64,000 bases of DNA from contig NZ_BDCU01000030.1 of the NCBI RefSeq assembly GCF_001618425.1, positions 248,001 to 312,000 of the forward strand, given 5' to 3'. The translations under genes and the position numbers were made by a program. The notes beneath the pieces were generated by a model. It had not been told where the DNA came from and did not search any database. It was given only the letters and a program-made list of their open reading frames with translations. Positions 52,654 through 60,522 of this stretch are shown here, one piece after another (position 1 is the stretch's first letter; every line of letters begins with the position of its first letter). The stretch is from Nocardia fusca NBRC 14340 (GTDB lineage: Bacteria; Actinomycetota; Actinomycetes; Mycobacteriales; Mycobacteriaceae).

Positions 52654-53091
52654 TCACCGCGACAGCGAGTCACGCAGCGCAGTCACACCCGCGCGGCGCT
52701 CGTAGGCGATCCAGGCGAAGATCGCGGCGAGCACCAGCGGGAAGATCGCCATCGCCGGCTGGTCGGCGAGGAACGCCTGGGTCCCCGCGGCGAGCACCGT
52801 GAGAACCGACAGCCCCACGGCAGCAAGGGCAGACAACCGCGGCACCAGCAGACCGATACCACCGGCGACCTCGACCACCCCGATGAAGATCAGCAGCCCG
52901 AAGGGGATGGTCAGGTTCTCGGGTGCGTTATCGGCCAGAGCATTCGGTATCACGAGCTTCGGCCCGCCGGAGGCGATGACGAAGAACAGGCCGAGCAGGA
53001 TCTGCAGGGTCCACAGGACCCGGTTACCGATCGTGCCGGGACGGCCGGCGACATCGGCGGAAAAGGCGGGGGTGGGGCTGGTGGTGGTCAT
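52654..53091 (-). CDS. DoxX-family membrane protein
   Basis: 145 residues, four hydrophobic helices. LWTLQILLGLFFVIASGGPK, then a middle with PFGLLIFIGVVEVAGGIGLL and the last helices LAAVGLSVLTVLAAGTQAFL and IFPLVLAAIFAWIAY, as in DoxX proteins. These accompany sulfur/oxidative stress enzymes in mycobacteria; no such partner is here. ATG 53091 chosen by the family N-terminus. Confidence 0.85.
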   Translation of the reverse strand: MTTTSPTPAFSADVAGRPGTIGNRVLWTLQILLGLFFVIASGGPKLVIPNALADNAPENLTIPFGLLIFIGVVEVAGGIGLLVPRLSALAAVGLSVLTVLAAGTQAFLADQPAMAIFPLVLAAIFAWIAYERRAGVTALRDSLSR

Positions 53092-53340
53092 TTCCGGTCC
53101 TTCGGGTCGGTCGCGCCGGGTTGGTAGCGCGTTCAACCGATACGACGGCGCACCACCGGAGAAGTCATCGGCGGCGCGAGAAAATTTCGCAACCGCCGCG
53201 GTGCTGCCGGGTTCCATAGAACTGCACCGCCTGTGACTCCGCATGCGGCCAGGCCGCTCCACAGCCGGCGGCTCCGGGAATTATCTGCGCAACTCAGGTG
53301 GATGAGGCCGGAGTGCCTCCGTAGTCCCCCCGTCGGGTCC

Positions 53341-53976
53341 TTACCGTGACTCTTGCGGCCGGGCGTCGTCGACATCGACCGATAGGTAAGGCCAGCAGGC
53401 CACCATCTGCAGGAGGTCCTCGGCGTTCAGTTCGTCGCCCGGCGATAGGTCCGGGTCCGGGAGGAAGTGGACTGTTGTCCCGGTCGGGCCGATGGCTGTG
53501 ACGGGCAGGAGGTCGCTCACCGGAATGCCGTGCTCGTAGCGCTGGGTCCAGGCGCCGTCGCGACGGCGATTGGTATGAATCAGCCACCGGCTCAGGGCCG
53601 CGACGACGGAGATACCGCGACGCGGGTGCAGGTCCGGGAGGCATTGCGCTTCGGGTCGGTCGAAAAATCGTAGGTCCTTCGATGACATGATCGGTTTCCG
53701 GATATGGCGACCTCGATCGTCGACTCGGGTATCGGTGCCCCTGCCTTCGTCCGATACCGACACCGAGCCGTCCGCATACAGGACGATGAGACATCGCCCG
53801 TTGCCGGTGACCTCGGCTTCGTCGGCCGCGTAGGCGACGACTTCGAGGATCAGGTGCCGGAGACCGCCGGGGGCCAGCGACGCCGGGGCTCGGCGGATGT
53901 GTTGCAGGTGCGCGATATCCACCTCGGTGACCCAGTCGTGCGTCGTGTTCGGCCATTCGGCTCGCGGCTCATCCAT
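53341..53976 (-). CDS. Stand-alone GyrB-like GHKL ATPase domain protein
   Basis: 211 residues. Its order follows the ATP-binding domain of gyrase B: HLQHIRRAP, LRHLILEVVAYAADEAE, VLYADGSVSVSDEGRG (D-x-G-R-G), GISVVAALSRWL, QRYEHGIPVSDL and IGPTGTTVHFLPDPDL. The catalytic Glu of EVV is kept but the Mg-binding Asn (DNSVDEA in gyrase) is Ala-Tyr (AYAADEA). The transducer, TOPRIM and DNA-gate parts are absent. It may bind ATP without full turnover, perhaps as a regulatory or decoy protein. It starts 25 bases after the membrane operon on the same strand. Confidence 0.75.
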   Translation of the reverse strand: MDEPRAEWPNTTHDWVTEVDIAHLQHIRRAPASLAPGGLRHLILEVVAYAADEAEVTGNGRCLIVLYADGSVSVSDEGRGTDTRVDDRGRHIRKPIMSSKDLRFFDRPEAQCLPDLHPRRGISVVAALSRWLIHTNRRRDGAWTQRYEHGIPVSDLLPVTAIGPTGTTVHFLPDPDLSPGDELNAEDLLQMVACWPYLSVDVDDARPQESR

Positions 53977-54001
53977 CACGGTCAACACTGCTACGGGGCA
54001 T

Positions 54002-55324
54002 CTAGGCGTCGAAGAGCAGATAGAGTCCGGTGAAGGTGAACCCGACCATGAGCAGCATGAGCGCGAGCTGCCCGGTGAGCCGATGTGCCCGCGGCAGCAG
54101 TTGCAGGCAGCGATCGTGCGCGGCGGCGACACCGAGAATATGCCCCGTCACCACCGCGAACACCTTGAGTGTTCCCAGTACCGTCGGTTGCGCGGACAGC
54201 ACATAGGCGACCTCGCGATCGGCCAATCCGAAAAGGTTCCAGCCGGCTCCGAAGGGATCCGCGAACAGAATCATCGTCGCCTGGCCCTTCTCGACCAGGA
54301 AGCTCAGGTAGTGGGCGATCACGTACCCGGCGATGATCGGTGTCAGCGTATAGGCGAGTTTCCGCGGCAGCATCCGGCGGTCGGCGCGGGAGAGGCCTCC
54401 GGTGGCCGCCGCGGCGAACCGGAAACTCACCCCGACCACCCCGATGAACACCAGCAATCCCAGGGTGGACACCAGCGTGGGTGCGAACCCGCCGTCGGAT
54501 ACCAGGGCTCGCCACCACGGGAACAACGAGAAACTGTCGAATGCCGTGGAACCCAGGAGGGTCGCCGCCACCGCCACCGATCCCGCGCCCACCGGCGTCC
54601 CCGCGAGATTCGACAGCGGCGTACGCAGGACGAGGGCGCCCGCCGCACCCCGGCCGATCGGGCTCGCCCGCCCGAGCAGACTGCTGTACACCTCGAGCGG
54701 GTCCGCCCGCTCGGCCCATGGGGTGCCGAACACGACCAGCCCGGCCACGGTAACGACCAGGTACCCGGTGAGCCACAGGGTCACCGCGGTGACCGAGCCC
54801 GGATTCGGTGCGGCGAGTTCCAGCCAGACGAAGGTGAACAACCCCAGCGCCGCCGGCCATCTCCCCCACGCTTCGGGGTACCGCAGCAGGCCGTTCTCGG
54901 GCCGGCGGCGGGTGAGTGCGCAGTACCCGCGATACACCGCCCGCGCCGGGGACAGCACCTTCCACACCGGCCCGGCCACGAGCGAGGCGACGGCCACCCC
55001 GACCCACAGGAAGATGTAGAGGACACCCGGGACCGGATTACGGGCCGGATCGGCGGGGCCGAACACGCCGATCGCCAGTACCATGCCGAAAGCCACCACG
55101 CTCATCGCCGCGATCCCCGCGCGCACCACCGGCGCGTCCACGACCGATCGCACGACCTCCGGCACACCGATACCGGGCGAATCCGGGTCCAGCCGCGGTT
55201 CCCGCCAGGCGACGGCGAGCACCGCAAACGAGAAGGTGAGGGCCCAGGCCGCGCCGATCAGCGCATAGGTCAACGGAATCGGCAGATCCGCGGCACCACC
55301 CAAGCCGTGGGCGAACAGTGTCAT
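54002..55324 (-). CDS. Polytopic membrane protein (440 aa) of the overlapping operon
   Basis: 440 residues with about 12 membrane segments. Family not certain: I recall similar actinobacterial proteins being labelled fenitrothion hydrolase in databases, but could not verify this. Features include EVYSSLLGRASPIGR in a cytoplasmic or external loop, GYVIAHYLSFLVEKGQ with a His in a helix, and VVTGHILGVAAAHD with two more His near the C-terminus. These suggest metal or haem binding. Its ATG overlaps the lipoprotein stop by 4 bases. Last of four overlapping genes. Confidence 0.7.
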   Translation of the reverse strand: MTLFAHGLGGAADLPIPLTYALIGAAWALTFSFAVLAVAWREPRLDPDSPGIGVPEVVRSVVDAPVVRAGIAAMSVVAFGMVLAIGVFGPADPARNPVPGVLYIFLWVGVAVASLVAGPVWKVLSPARAVYRGYCALTRRRPENGLLRYPEAWGRWPAALGLFTFVWLELAAPNPGSVTAVTLWLTGYLVVTVAGLVVFGTPWAERADPLEVYSSLLGRASPIGRGAAGALVLRTPLSNLAGTPVGAGSVAVAATLLGSTAFDSFSLFPWWRALVSDGGFAPTLVSTLGLLVFIGVVGVSFRFAAAATGGLSRADRRMLPRKLAYTLTPIIAGYVIAHYLSFLVEKGQATMILFADPFGAGWNLFGLADREVAYVLSAQPTVLGTLKVFAVVTGHILGVAAAHDRCLQLLPRAHRLTGQLALMLLMVGFTFTGLYLLFDA

Positions 55325-55710
55325 TCGCGAACGAGCAGGGTGGCCACCGTCCGACCGGCGTGATGCAGTTCGATCTCCACCCGCCCCGGGATCTCGACGG
55401 TGAACCGGAAACGCTCGCCCGTTCCGGGTGTGACGGCGAAGGTGTGATCGGGCTCGGCGTGCACGTGGAGTTCGTCGGCGGCGTCACTGTCGACGACGAT
55501 CTCGATCGGCTGGCCCACCCGGGCCTCGAGCCTGGCGTCGGCCGGGGTCACCGTGCCGCCGGCGATACGCACCGGGACGACCACGGCCGCGGCGCCCGGT
55601 GCCGCACTCGCACTGCTCGCGGCGGGTTGTTCCGGTTCGCTGCTCGCGCAGCCGGCGGCGAGCAGCCCGGCGGCCAGCACCGCGACGCACAGGCGGGAGA
55701 CGGACGGCAT
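55321..55710 (-). CDS. Cupredoxin-like lipoprotein
   Basis: 129 residues. Signal peptide with lipobox LLAAGC (Cys21), so it is tethered outside the membrane. After an Ala/Ser-rich linker comes a single beta-sandwich domain: PVRIAGGTVTPADARLEARV, then DELHVHAEPDHTFAVTPG and FTVEIPGRVEIELHH, the layout of small cupredoxins (EfeO-N-like). The Cys/Met copper ligands of classical cupredoxins are not seen; several His remain. It overlaps its neighbours by 1 and 4 bases. Confidence 0.75.
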   Translation of the reverse strand: MPSVSRLCVAVLAAGLLAAGCASSEPEQPAASSASAAPGAAAVVVPVRIAGGTVTPADARLEARVGQPIEIVVDSDAADELHVHAEPDHTFAVTPGTGERFRFTVEIPGRVEIELHHAGRTVATLLVRE

Positions 55711-55892
55711 CAGTCCTCCTTCTCGGTATCGGGGCCGGCGGACGGGTCGTCATCGTCGTCGCCGCGCCTGCGGTCGCGCACGGCGACAGCGACGACGACC
55801 GCAGCGATGAGGAACGCCGGGAGAAAGGCGGGAACCGCGAGCAGGATCGAATGGTCGGCGAGCAGATCCACGCCGTCGTATCGATCGGTCAT
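55710..55892 (-). CDS. Small membrane protein (60 aa)
   Basis: 60 residues with one hydrophobic helix (ILLAVPAFLPAFLIAAVVVA) and an acidic C-terminal tail (DDDDDPSAGPDTEKED). The ATG overlaps the end of the large membrane gene (ATGA) and its stop overlaps the lipoprotein start (TGATG). This position strongly supports its reality despite the small size. Likely an accessory subunit of a membrane complex. Confidence 0.7.
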   Translation of the reverse strand: MTDRYDGVDLLADHSILLAVPAFLPAFLIAAVVVAVAVRDRRRGDDDDDPSAGPDTEKED

Positions 55893-57748
55893 TGCGCGGG
55901 CGCCCGTTCCTGCTGCCCCGTGGGGGACTCGCGCAGGTACCGGTCGTTGATCCGGGCCGCGCCCCAGGACAGCGCGGCGACCAGGGCCAGGCTGCACACC
56001 AGCACGACCAGCGAGGCCACCGCGAACAACCACGCCGGATGGTCGAACGACCGCTCCCGCTGCAGCACCGTGATCTCGGAGACGAAGGGCCGGGTGAACG
56101 AGTCGAGTGCCGGGATCTCCGCGGCGCCGATACCGGGGTCGGCGGCCATGAAGATCGGTAGCGCGGTCAGCGTCCGGCCGTCCTGGACCCGCAGCAGCGT
56201 TTTCCACGTACCGTGCACCGGTACGGGTTTCGTCGAGACGTAGTGTCCTGGACTCTCGCGCCGGAGCTGGTCGACCACTAGGCCGCGGCCGGGGCTGTCG
56301 CTGCCCACACCGCCCTGCCAGGACAGGATCTCGACCCACTCGGGATCGGTGCCGACCAGATCCGCCGGCATGATCCGGACATCGGCGTACACCATCCGTC
56401 CGCCCTGTTCGGGGGCATCCCGCAGTTCCACCGCCGCCCGGGCCCCCTCCGGCACCTCGATCAGCAGGCCGTTGGTAGTGGCCGCGGCCACCACCGCCAC
56501 CGCCGCCACCACGAGAGTCCGGCGCACCGCGGGCCGCGGCAGCGGCTCTCCCAGCAGCACGACGGCCAGCATGGCCCCGACGACACCGCCCGCGATCCCG
56601 GTGGGCACCGCCATGACCAGCAGTTCGGGCCACATCGCCGCCGGCCACGGATTCACGAACATCGCCCCGACCCATAGTGATTCGAGCCAGAGTCCGAGGG
56701 TCGCCGCCACCAGACCGCAGACCGCGCCCCAGACGATCCGGCGCCGGACCAACGGCAGCAGGGCCAGCAGTTCCACCACGACCGCCACGCCGAGATACAG
56801 CGGGAACACGTTACGCGGCGCGTCGATGATCGGGCCGCCCACCAGGACGGCGACAACGGCCCGCACGACCGCGGCGAAACCGACCACGACCAGCGTGCCG
56901 CCCGGGCCGAGGACCGGCCGCGCGGCGACCAGGGCGATCGTCGCCGCCGCGATGATCAGCATCGGCTGCAGCACCAGCCGGAACTGTTCCACCCCGAAGT
57001 CGTACTCGACCTGGAACACCGACAGTCCGATGAGCAGGCCCCCGAACGCGAAGGCACGCAGCAGCCACATCCGGCGCGTCTCCCGCTCACGCGGTTCCGG
57101 CCGGTTGTGCCGGCCCTCGTACTCGAGCAGCAGCACACCGATCAGCGAGAACCCGGCGCCACCGATGAGCATCAGATGCGTCGGCCCCCACAAGGTGACG
57201 TCCTGGCCGAAGATGCGGTGCCACATATCGTCGAGCGGGAACCCGATCAGGGCGTAGAGGCCGGCCCCTGCCAGCAGGATTCCCCCGACGGGCGCGTACC
57301 AGGTCCGGGTGATCCGCACCGCCGCCGGGCCGGGCTTCTCGTCCAGGGGCAGTACGATGGCCGCCATCCCGGCCGTGAAGAGGAAGAACAGCCCCGCGAG
57401 GATGAAATAGTGCGCCGGATTGGCCAGCGGTCCCTCGTCGCGGCCGTTGCCGATGTGCAGGCTCACATCCCAGATGAAACCCAGCAGCGCGGTCAGGATG
57501 GTCGCGAGGAACATCGCCAGCGGCAGCGCCACCCAGCCGGGCCGGTTGAACACCCGGCCCAGGCGATCGGCGAGCCGTTGTAGCCAGGTGATGCGGCGGT
57601 TCCGGTGGAGGTATCCGACCCACAGCAGCCCCAGTGCGATTACCCCGGCCGCCCCGGTCATGATCGCGACCTGGTCCAGCGCCGCGCCACCGCCTTCGCC
57701 GGCGGGCGCCGCCGACCACCCGAACAACTCGTCTGTACCGTCCGGCAC
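55889..57748 (-). CDS. Large multi-spanning membrane protein with His/Asp-rich helices
   Basis: 619 residues from GTG 57748 (GGAGG upstream). About 10-11 hydrophobic segments. Residues 93-113 read WDVSLHIGNGRDEGPLANP, then AHYF, and 173-191 read DDMWHRIFGQDVTLWGPTH, giving Asp94, His98, Asp104, His113, Asp173, His177, Asp183 and His191, an arrangement suggesting metal binding near the membrane surface. After residue about 430 comes an external beta-type domain (GHYVSTKPVPVHGTWKTLLR) like FixH/YtkA/CopC modules, then a final helix. First gene of the operon. Function unknown; metal-dependent redox or hydrolase activity is inference. Confidence 0.75.
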   Translation of the reverse strand: MPDGTDELFGWSAAPAGEGGGAALDQVAIMTGAAGVIALGLLWVGYLHRNRRITWLQRLADRLGRVFNRPGWVALPLAMFLATILTALLGFIWDVSLHIGNGRDEGPLANPAHYFILAGLFFLFTAGMAAIVLPLDEKPGPAAVRITRTWYAPVGGILLAGAGLYALIGFPLDDMWHRIFGQDVTLWGPTHLMLIGGAGFSLIGVLLLEYEGRHNRPEPRERETRRMWLLRAFAFGGLLIGLSVFQVEYDFGVEQFRLVLQPMLIIAAATIALVAARPVLGPGGTLVVVGFAAVVRAVVAVLVGGPIIDAPRNVFPLYLGVAVVVELLALLPLVRRRIVWGAVCGLVAATLGLWLESLWVGAMFVNPWPAAMWPELLVMAVPTGIAGGVVGAMLAVVLLGEPLPRPAVRRTLVVAAVAVVAAATTNGLLIEVPEGARAAVELRDAPEQGGRMVYADVRIMPADLVGTDPEWVEILSWQGGVGSDSPGRGLVVDQLRRESPGHYVSTKPVPVHGTWKTLLRVQDGRTLTALPIFMAADPGIGAAEIPALDSFTRPFVSEITVLQRERSFDHPAWLFAVASLVVLVCSLALVAALSWGAARINDRYLRESPTGQQERAPAQ

Positions 57749-58132
57749 CGAACCTCCACACCCTGACTGGAATATGTGTGACGAAAAGTAGCATGAATTT
57801 TTGCCGGAGAGGGAGGGTTACCGGGCGTGTCACGATCTCACTGCGACACGCCGATTCCGTACGTGACCGACCACAGCGGGCCCACACCCCACGGGGACGC
57901 GGGCCCGGGCGGCGGTCGACGGAAACCCGATGGTCGAGAGCAGTCCCGGCTGCTGTGAGCGTACGCCGGGAGCGCCGGTGACCACCGTGTCCGGAAGTAC
58001 CGATCGGATCGCGGCGGACCCGTGGTCAGCAGAACCTGACGACAGAAGCGATACCGGCGATCAGCGAGTACACCGCGAAGGACGGCCCTTCGCAGCGCCA
58101 CCGCCACCGTCGCCGCGGGTAGGCTGCGGTGC
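57749..58132. other. 384-base divergent gap, no gene supported
   Basis: Contains the promoter region of the membrane operon near 57760-57800 (an AT-rich patch with AAAAATTC on the reverse strand). The rest up to the DoxX-like start is GC-rich and without clear signals. An ORF on the minus strand lacks protein-like composition. Confidence 0.45.
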
Positions 58133-58558
58133 ATGGCCAGTCACGAATCGGAGAGTGCGCCCACCACACCGGCTCGTACGACCGCCCGCTATCTCCTGTC
58201 GGCGGCGCTGATGTTCGCGGGTCTGAGCCATCTGTTCTGGGCCCGCCGGGAGTTCCAGGCCCAAGTGCCCGATTGGGTACCGCTGGACAAGGACGGTGTC
58301 GTGATGGCCTCCGGCGGTGTGGAGATCATGCTCGGCGCGGGATTGGCGGCGATGACCCGGGATCGGGTCCGGATGGGGCGGATCACCGCGCTGTTCTTCG
58401 TCGCGGTCTTCCCCGGCAATATCGCCCAGTGGCGGGGCCACCGATCGGCCTTCCGGCTCGACACCGACGGGAAACGCTTCGTACGACTGCTCTTCCAGCC
58501 GGTCCTGGTCCTGTGGGCGCTGTGGTCCACCGGTGTCCCCCGCGACGCCAGGAGCTGA
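58133..58558 (+). CDS. DoxX-like membrane protein
   Basis: 141 residues, four predicted helices: RYLLSAALMFAGLSHLFWAR, VMASGGVEIMLGAGLAAM, RITALFFVAVFPGNIAQWRG and FQPVLVLWALWSTGV. Similar to the MauE/DoxX-like group of small quinone-related membrane proteins. ATG 58133. The HAD gene begins six bases after its stop, so they are cotranscribed. Confidence 0.78.
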   Translation: MASHESESAPTTPARTTARYLLSAALMFAGLSHLFWARREFQAQVPDWVPLDKDGVVMASGGVEIMLGAGLAAMTRDRVRMGRITALFFVAVFPGNIAQWRGHRSAFRLDTDGKRFVRLLFQPVLVLWALWSTGVPRDARS

Positions 58559-58564
58559 GCGCCC

Positions 58565-59275
58565 GTGCCCGAAACCGATTCCGCGGGAGCGGTGCTGTTC
58601 GATATCGACGGAACCCTGGTCGATTCGAACTATCTGCACGTCTACGCCTGGACCCGGGCGTTCCGGGAAGTCGGCGCCGAGGTGGACGCCTGGCGGGTGC
58701 ACCGGAGTATCGGAATGGACGGCTCCCTGCTCGTGAGCACCCTGCTGCCCGACGCCGACGACGACACCCGCGACCGGGCGAAGGACCTGCATCTGCGCTA
58801 CTACCTGGATTCCGGGGCGCTCATGCGCCCGGTCGGCGGGGCGCGCGAACTGCTCGAGCGGGTCGCGGCGGCCGGACTCACCGTGGTGCTGGCGACCTCC
58901 GCGCCGGAGGACGAACTCTCGCTACTGCGCGAGGTCCTCGGCGCGGCGGAGGTGGTGTCGGCGCAGACCTCCAGCGAGGACGTCGGCACCGCGAAACCGC
59001 GCCCCGATATCGTGCGCACCGCGCTCGACCGGGCCGGCACCGGGGCCGGGTCGGCGATCTTCGTCGGTGACACGGTCTGGGACGCCGAAGCGGCCCGGCG
59101 GGCGGGAGTGGGCTTCATCGGGTTCCGGTCCGGCGGAATCAGTGGCGCGGAACTGCACGAGGCGGGCGCGGTCGCGGTCTACGACGACCCCGCCGAACTG
59201 CTCGCCGATTTCGCGCGCAGTCCGCTCGCCGAACTGGGCGGATCGGTGGGAGACCGGCCCCGCGGCGGGAGGTGA
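58565..59275 (+). CDS. HAD-superfamily hydrolase
   Basis: 236 residues from GTG 58565. Motif I is FDIDGTLVDSN with the nucleophile Asp, motif II is in VLATSAPEDE, Lys of motif III in KPRPDIV, and motif IV is IFVGDTVWDAEAAR. Size and cap type match phosphoglycolate phosphatase-like enzymes that clear small phosphates. Cotranscribed with the DoxX-like gene. Confidence 0.87.
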   Translation: MPETDSAGAVLFDIDGTLVDSNYLHVYAWTRAFREVGAEVDAWRVHRSIGMDGSLLVSTLLPDADDDTRDRAKDLHLRYYLDSGALMRPVGGARELLERVAAAGLTVVLATSAPEDELSLLREVLGAAEVVSAQTSSEDVGTAKPRPDIVRTALDRAGTGAGSAIFVGDTVWDAEAARRAGVGFIGFRSGGISGAELHEAGAVAVYDDPAELLADFARSPLAELGGSVGDRPRGGR

Positions 59276-59317
59276 GCGGGGCCCGCCACGGTAGGGCGGG
59301 CCGTCTAGGCTCGTGCC

Positions 59318-60493
59318 ATGCGTGACCGAGCCCCCACCGTCGACCGGCTGCGGCCCTTTGCCGCCACGATCTTCGCCGAGATGACCGAACTCGCGGTCCG
59401 GCACGAGGCGATCAACCTGGGGCAGGGCTTCCCGGACAGCGACGGGCCCGCCGGCATGCTCGAGGCCGCCCGCGACGCGATCGCCGACGGCCTGAACCAG
59501 TATCCGCCCGGCCGCGGTATGCCGGTGCTACGCCGCGCGATCGCCGCGGACCGCGCCCGCCGCTACGGGACGCACTACGATCCCGACACCGAGGTATTGG
59601 TGACGGTCGGCGCCACCGAGGCGATCAGCGCCGCGGTCCTCGGCCTGGTCGAGCCCGGCTCCGAAGTGGTCTTGATCGAGCCCTACTACGACTCCTATCC
59701 CGCGGCGGTGGCCCTGGCCGGGGGGCATCGGCGCACCGCCCGGCTGGTCCCCGACGGGGACCGTTTCGTCCTCGACCACGACAGTCTGCGCGCCGCGATC
59801 ACCCCGGCCACGCGCATGCTGATCCTGAATTCACCGCACAACCCCACCGGCACGGTCCTCGACCGCGCCGATCTGGCCGCCCTCGCCGAGATCGCCTGCG
59901 CACACGACCTGCTGGTGCTGACCGACGAGGTGTACGAGCACCTGGTGTACGACGACGCCGAACATCTCAGCATCGCCGGCTTCCCCGGGATGGCCGACCG
60001 GACACTGGTGGTGTCGAGTGCGGCGAAAACGTTCAGCGTCACCGGCTGGAAGATCGGCTGGATCTGCGGGGCGGCTCCCCTGATCGACGCGGTCCTCGCC
60101 GCCAAACAATTCCTCACCTTCGTGGGCGGTGGACCGTTCCAGCCCGCCGTCGCGCACGCGCTCACCCATGAACTCGACTGGGTGGCCCGGCTGCGCACCA
60201 GGCTCTCCGAGCAGCGGCTGCGCCTGTCCGCGGCGCTGGCCGAGACGGGTTTCCGGGTGCATCCGAGCGCAGGGAGTTACTTCGTCTGCGCCGATATCCG
60301 CCCCACAGGCGAGGACGACGGAATCCGGTTCTGCCGGGAACTGCCCGCACGGCTCGGGGTGGCCGCGGTGCCGGTCAGTGTTTTCACCGACGACCCGGCC
60401 GCGTGGCGACATCTCGTCCGCTTCACCTTCTGTAAGCGTTCCGAGACCTTGGACGAGGGCGTCCGGCGGCTACGAAAGGCGAGCGCCCGCTGA
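59318..60493 (+). CDS. Class I/II PLP-dependent aminotransferase (DapC-like)
   Basis: 391 residues. NLGQGFPDSDGPAGML, VTVGATEAISAAVLGLVEPG and LNSPHNPTGTVLD are family marks; the PLP Lys is in SSAAKTFSVTGWKIGWI. Best matched to the mycobacterial Rv0858c type, thought to serve as N-succinyldiaminopimelate aminotransferase in lysine/peptidoglycan precursor synthesis, but also able to act on methionine-like keto acids. Convergent with the PBP gene; the two stops lie within inverted copies of CGCTGATCAC that may form a weak shared terminator. Confidence 0.82.
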   Translation: MRDRAPTVDRLRPFAATIFAEMTELAVRHEAINLGQGFPDSDGPAGMLEAARDAIADGLNQYPPGRGMPVLRRAIAADRARRYGTHYDPDTEVLVTVGATEAISAAVLGLVEPGSEVVLIEPYYDSYPAAVALAGGHRRTARLVPDGDRFVLDHDSLRAAITPATRMLILNSPHNPTGTVLDRADLAALAEIACAHDLLVLTDEVYEHLVYDDAEHLSIAGFPGMADRTLVVSSAAKTFSVTGWKIGWICGAAPLIDAVLAAKQFLTFVGGGPFQPAVAHALTHELDWVARLRTRLSEQRLRLSAALAETGFRVHPSAGSYFVCADIRPTGEDDGIRFCRELPARLGVAAVPVSVFTDDPAAWRHLVRFTFCKRSETLDEGVRRLRKASAR

Positions 60494-60522
60494 TCACCGG
60501 ATGGCCGGATGCGGCCCCGTGA

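Noticed and set aside
57838..58134. Minus-strand 98-codon ORF upstream of the DoxX-like gene
   Set aside because: Arg/Pro/Ser-rich with no ribosome site or motif; overlaps promoter regions.
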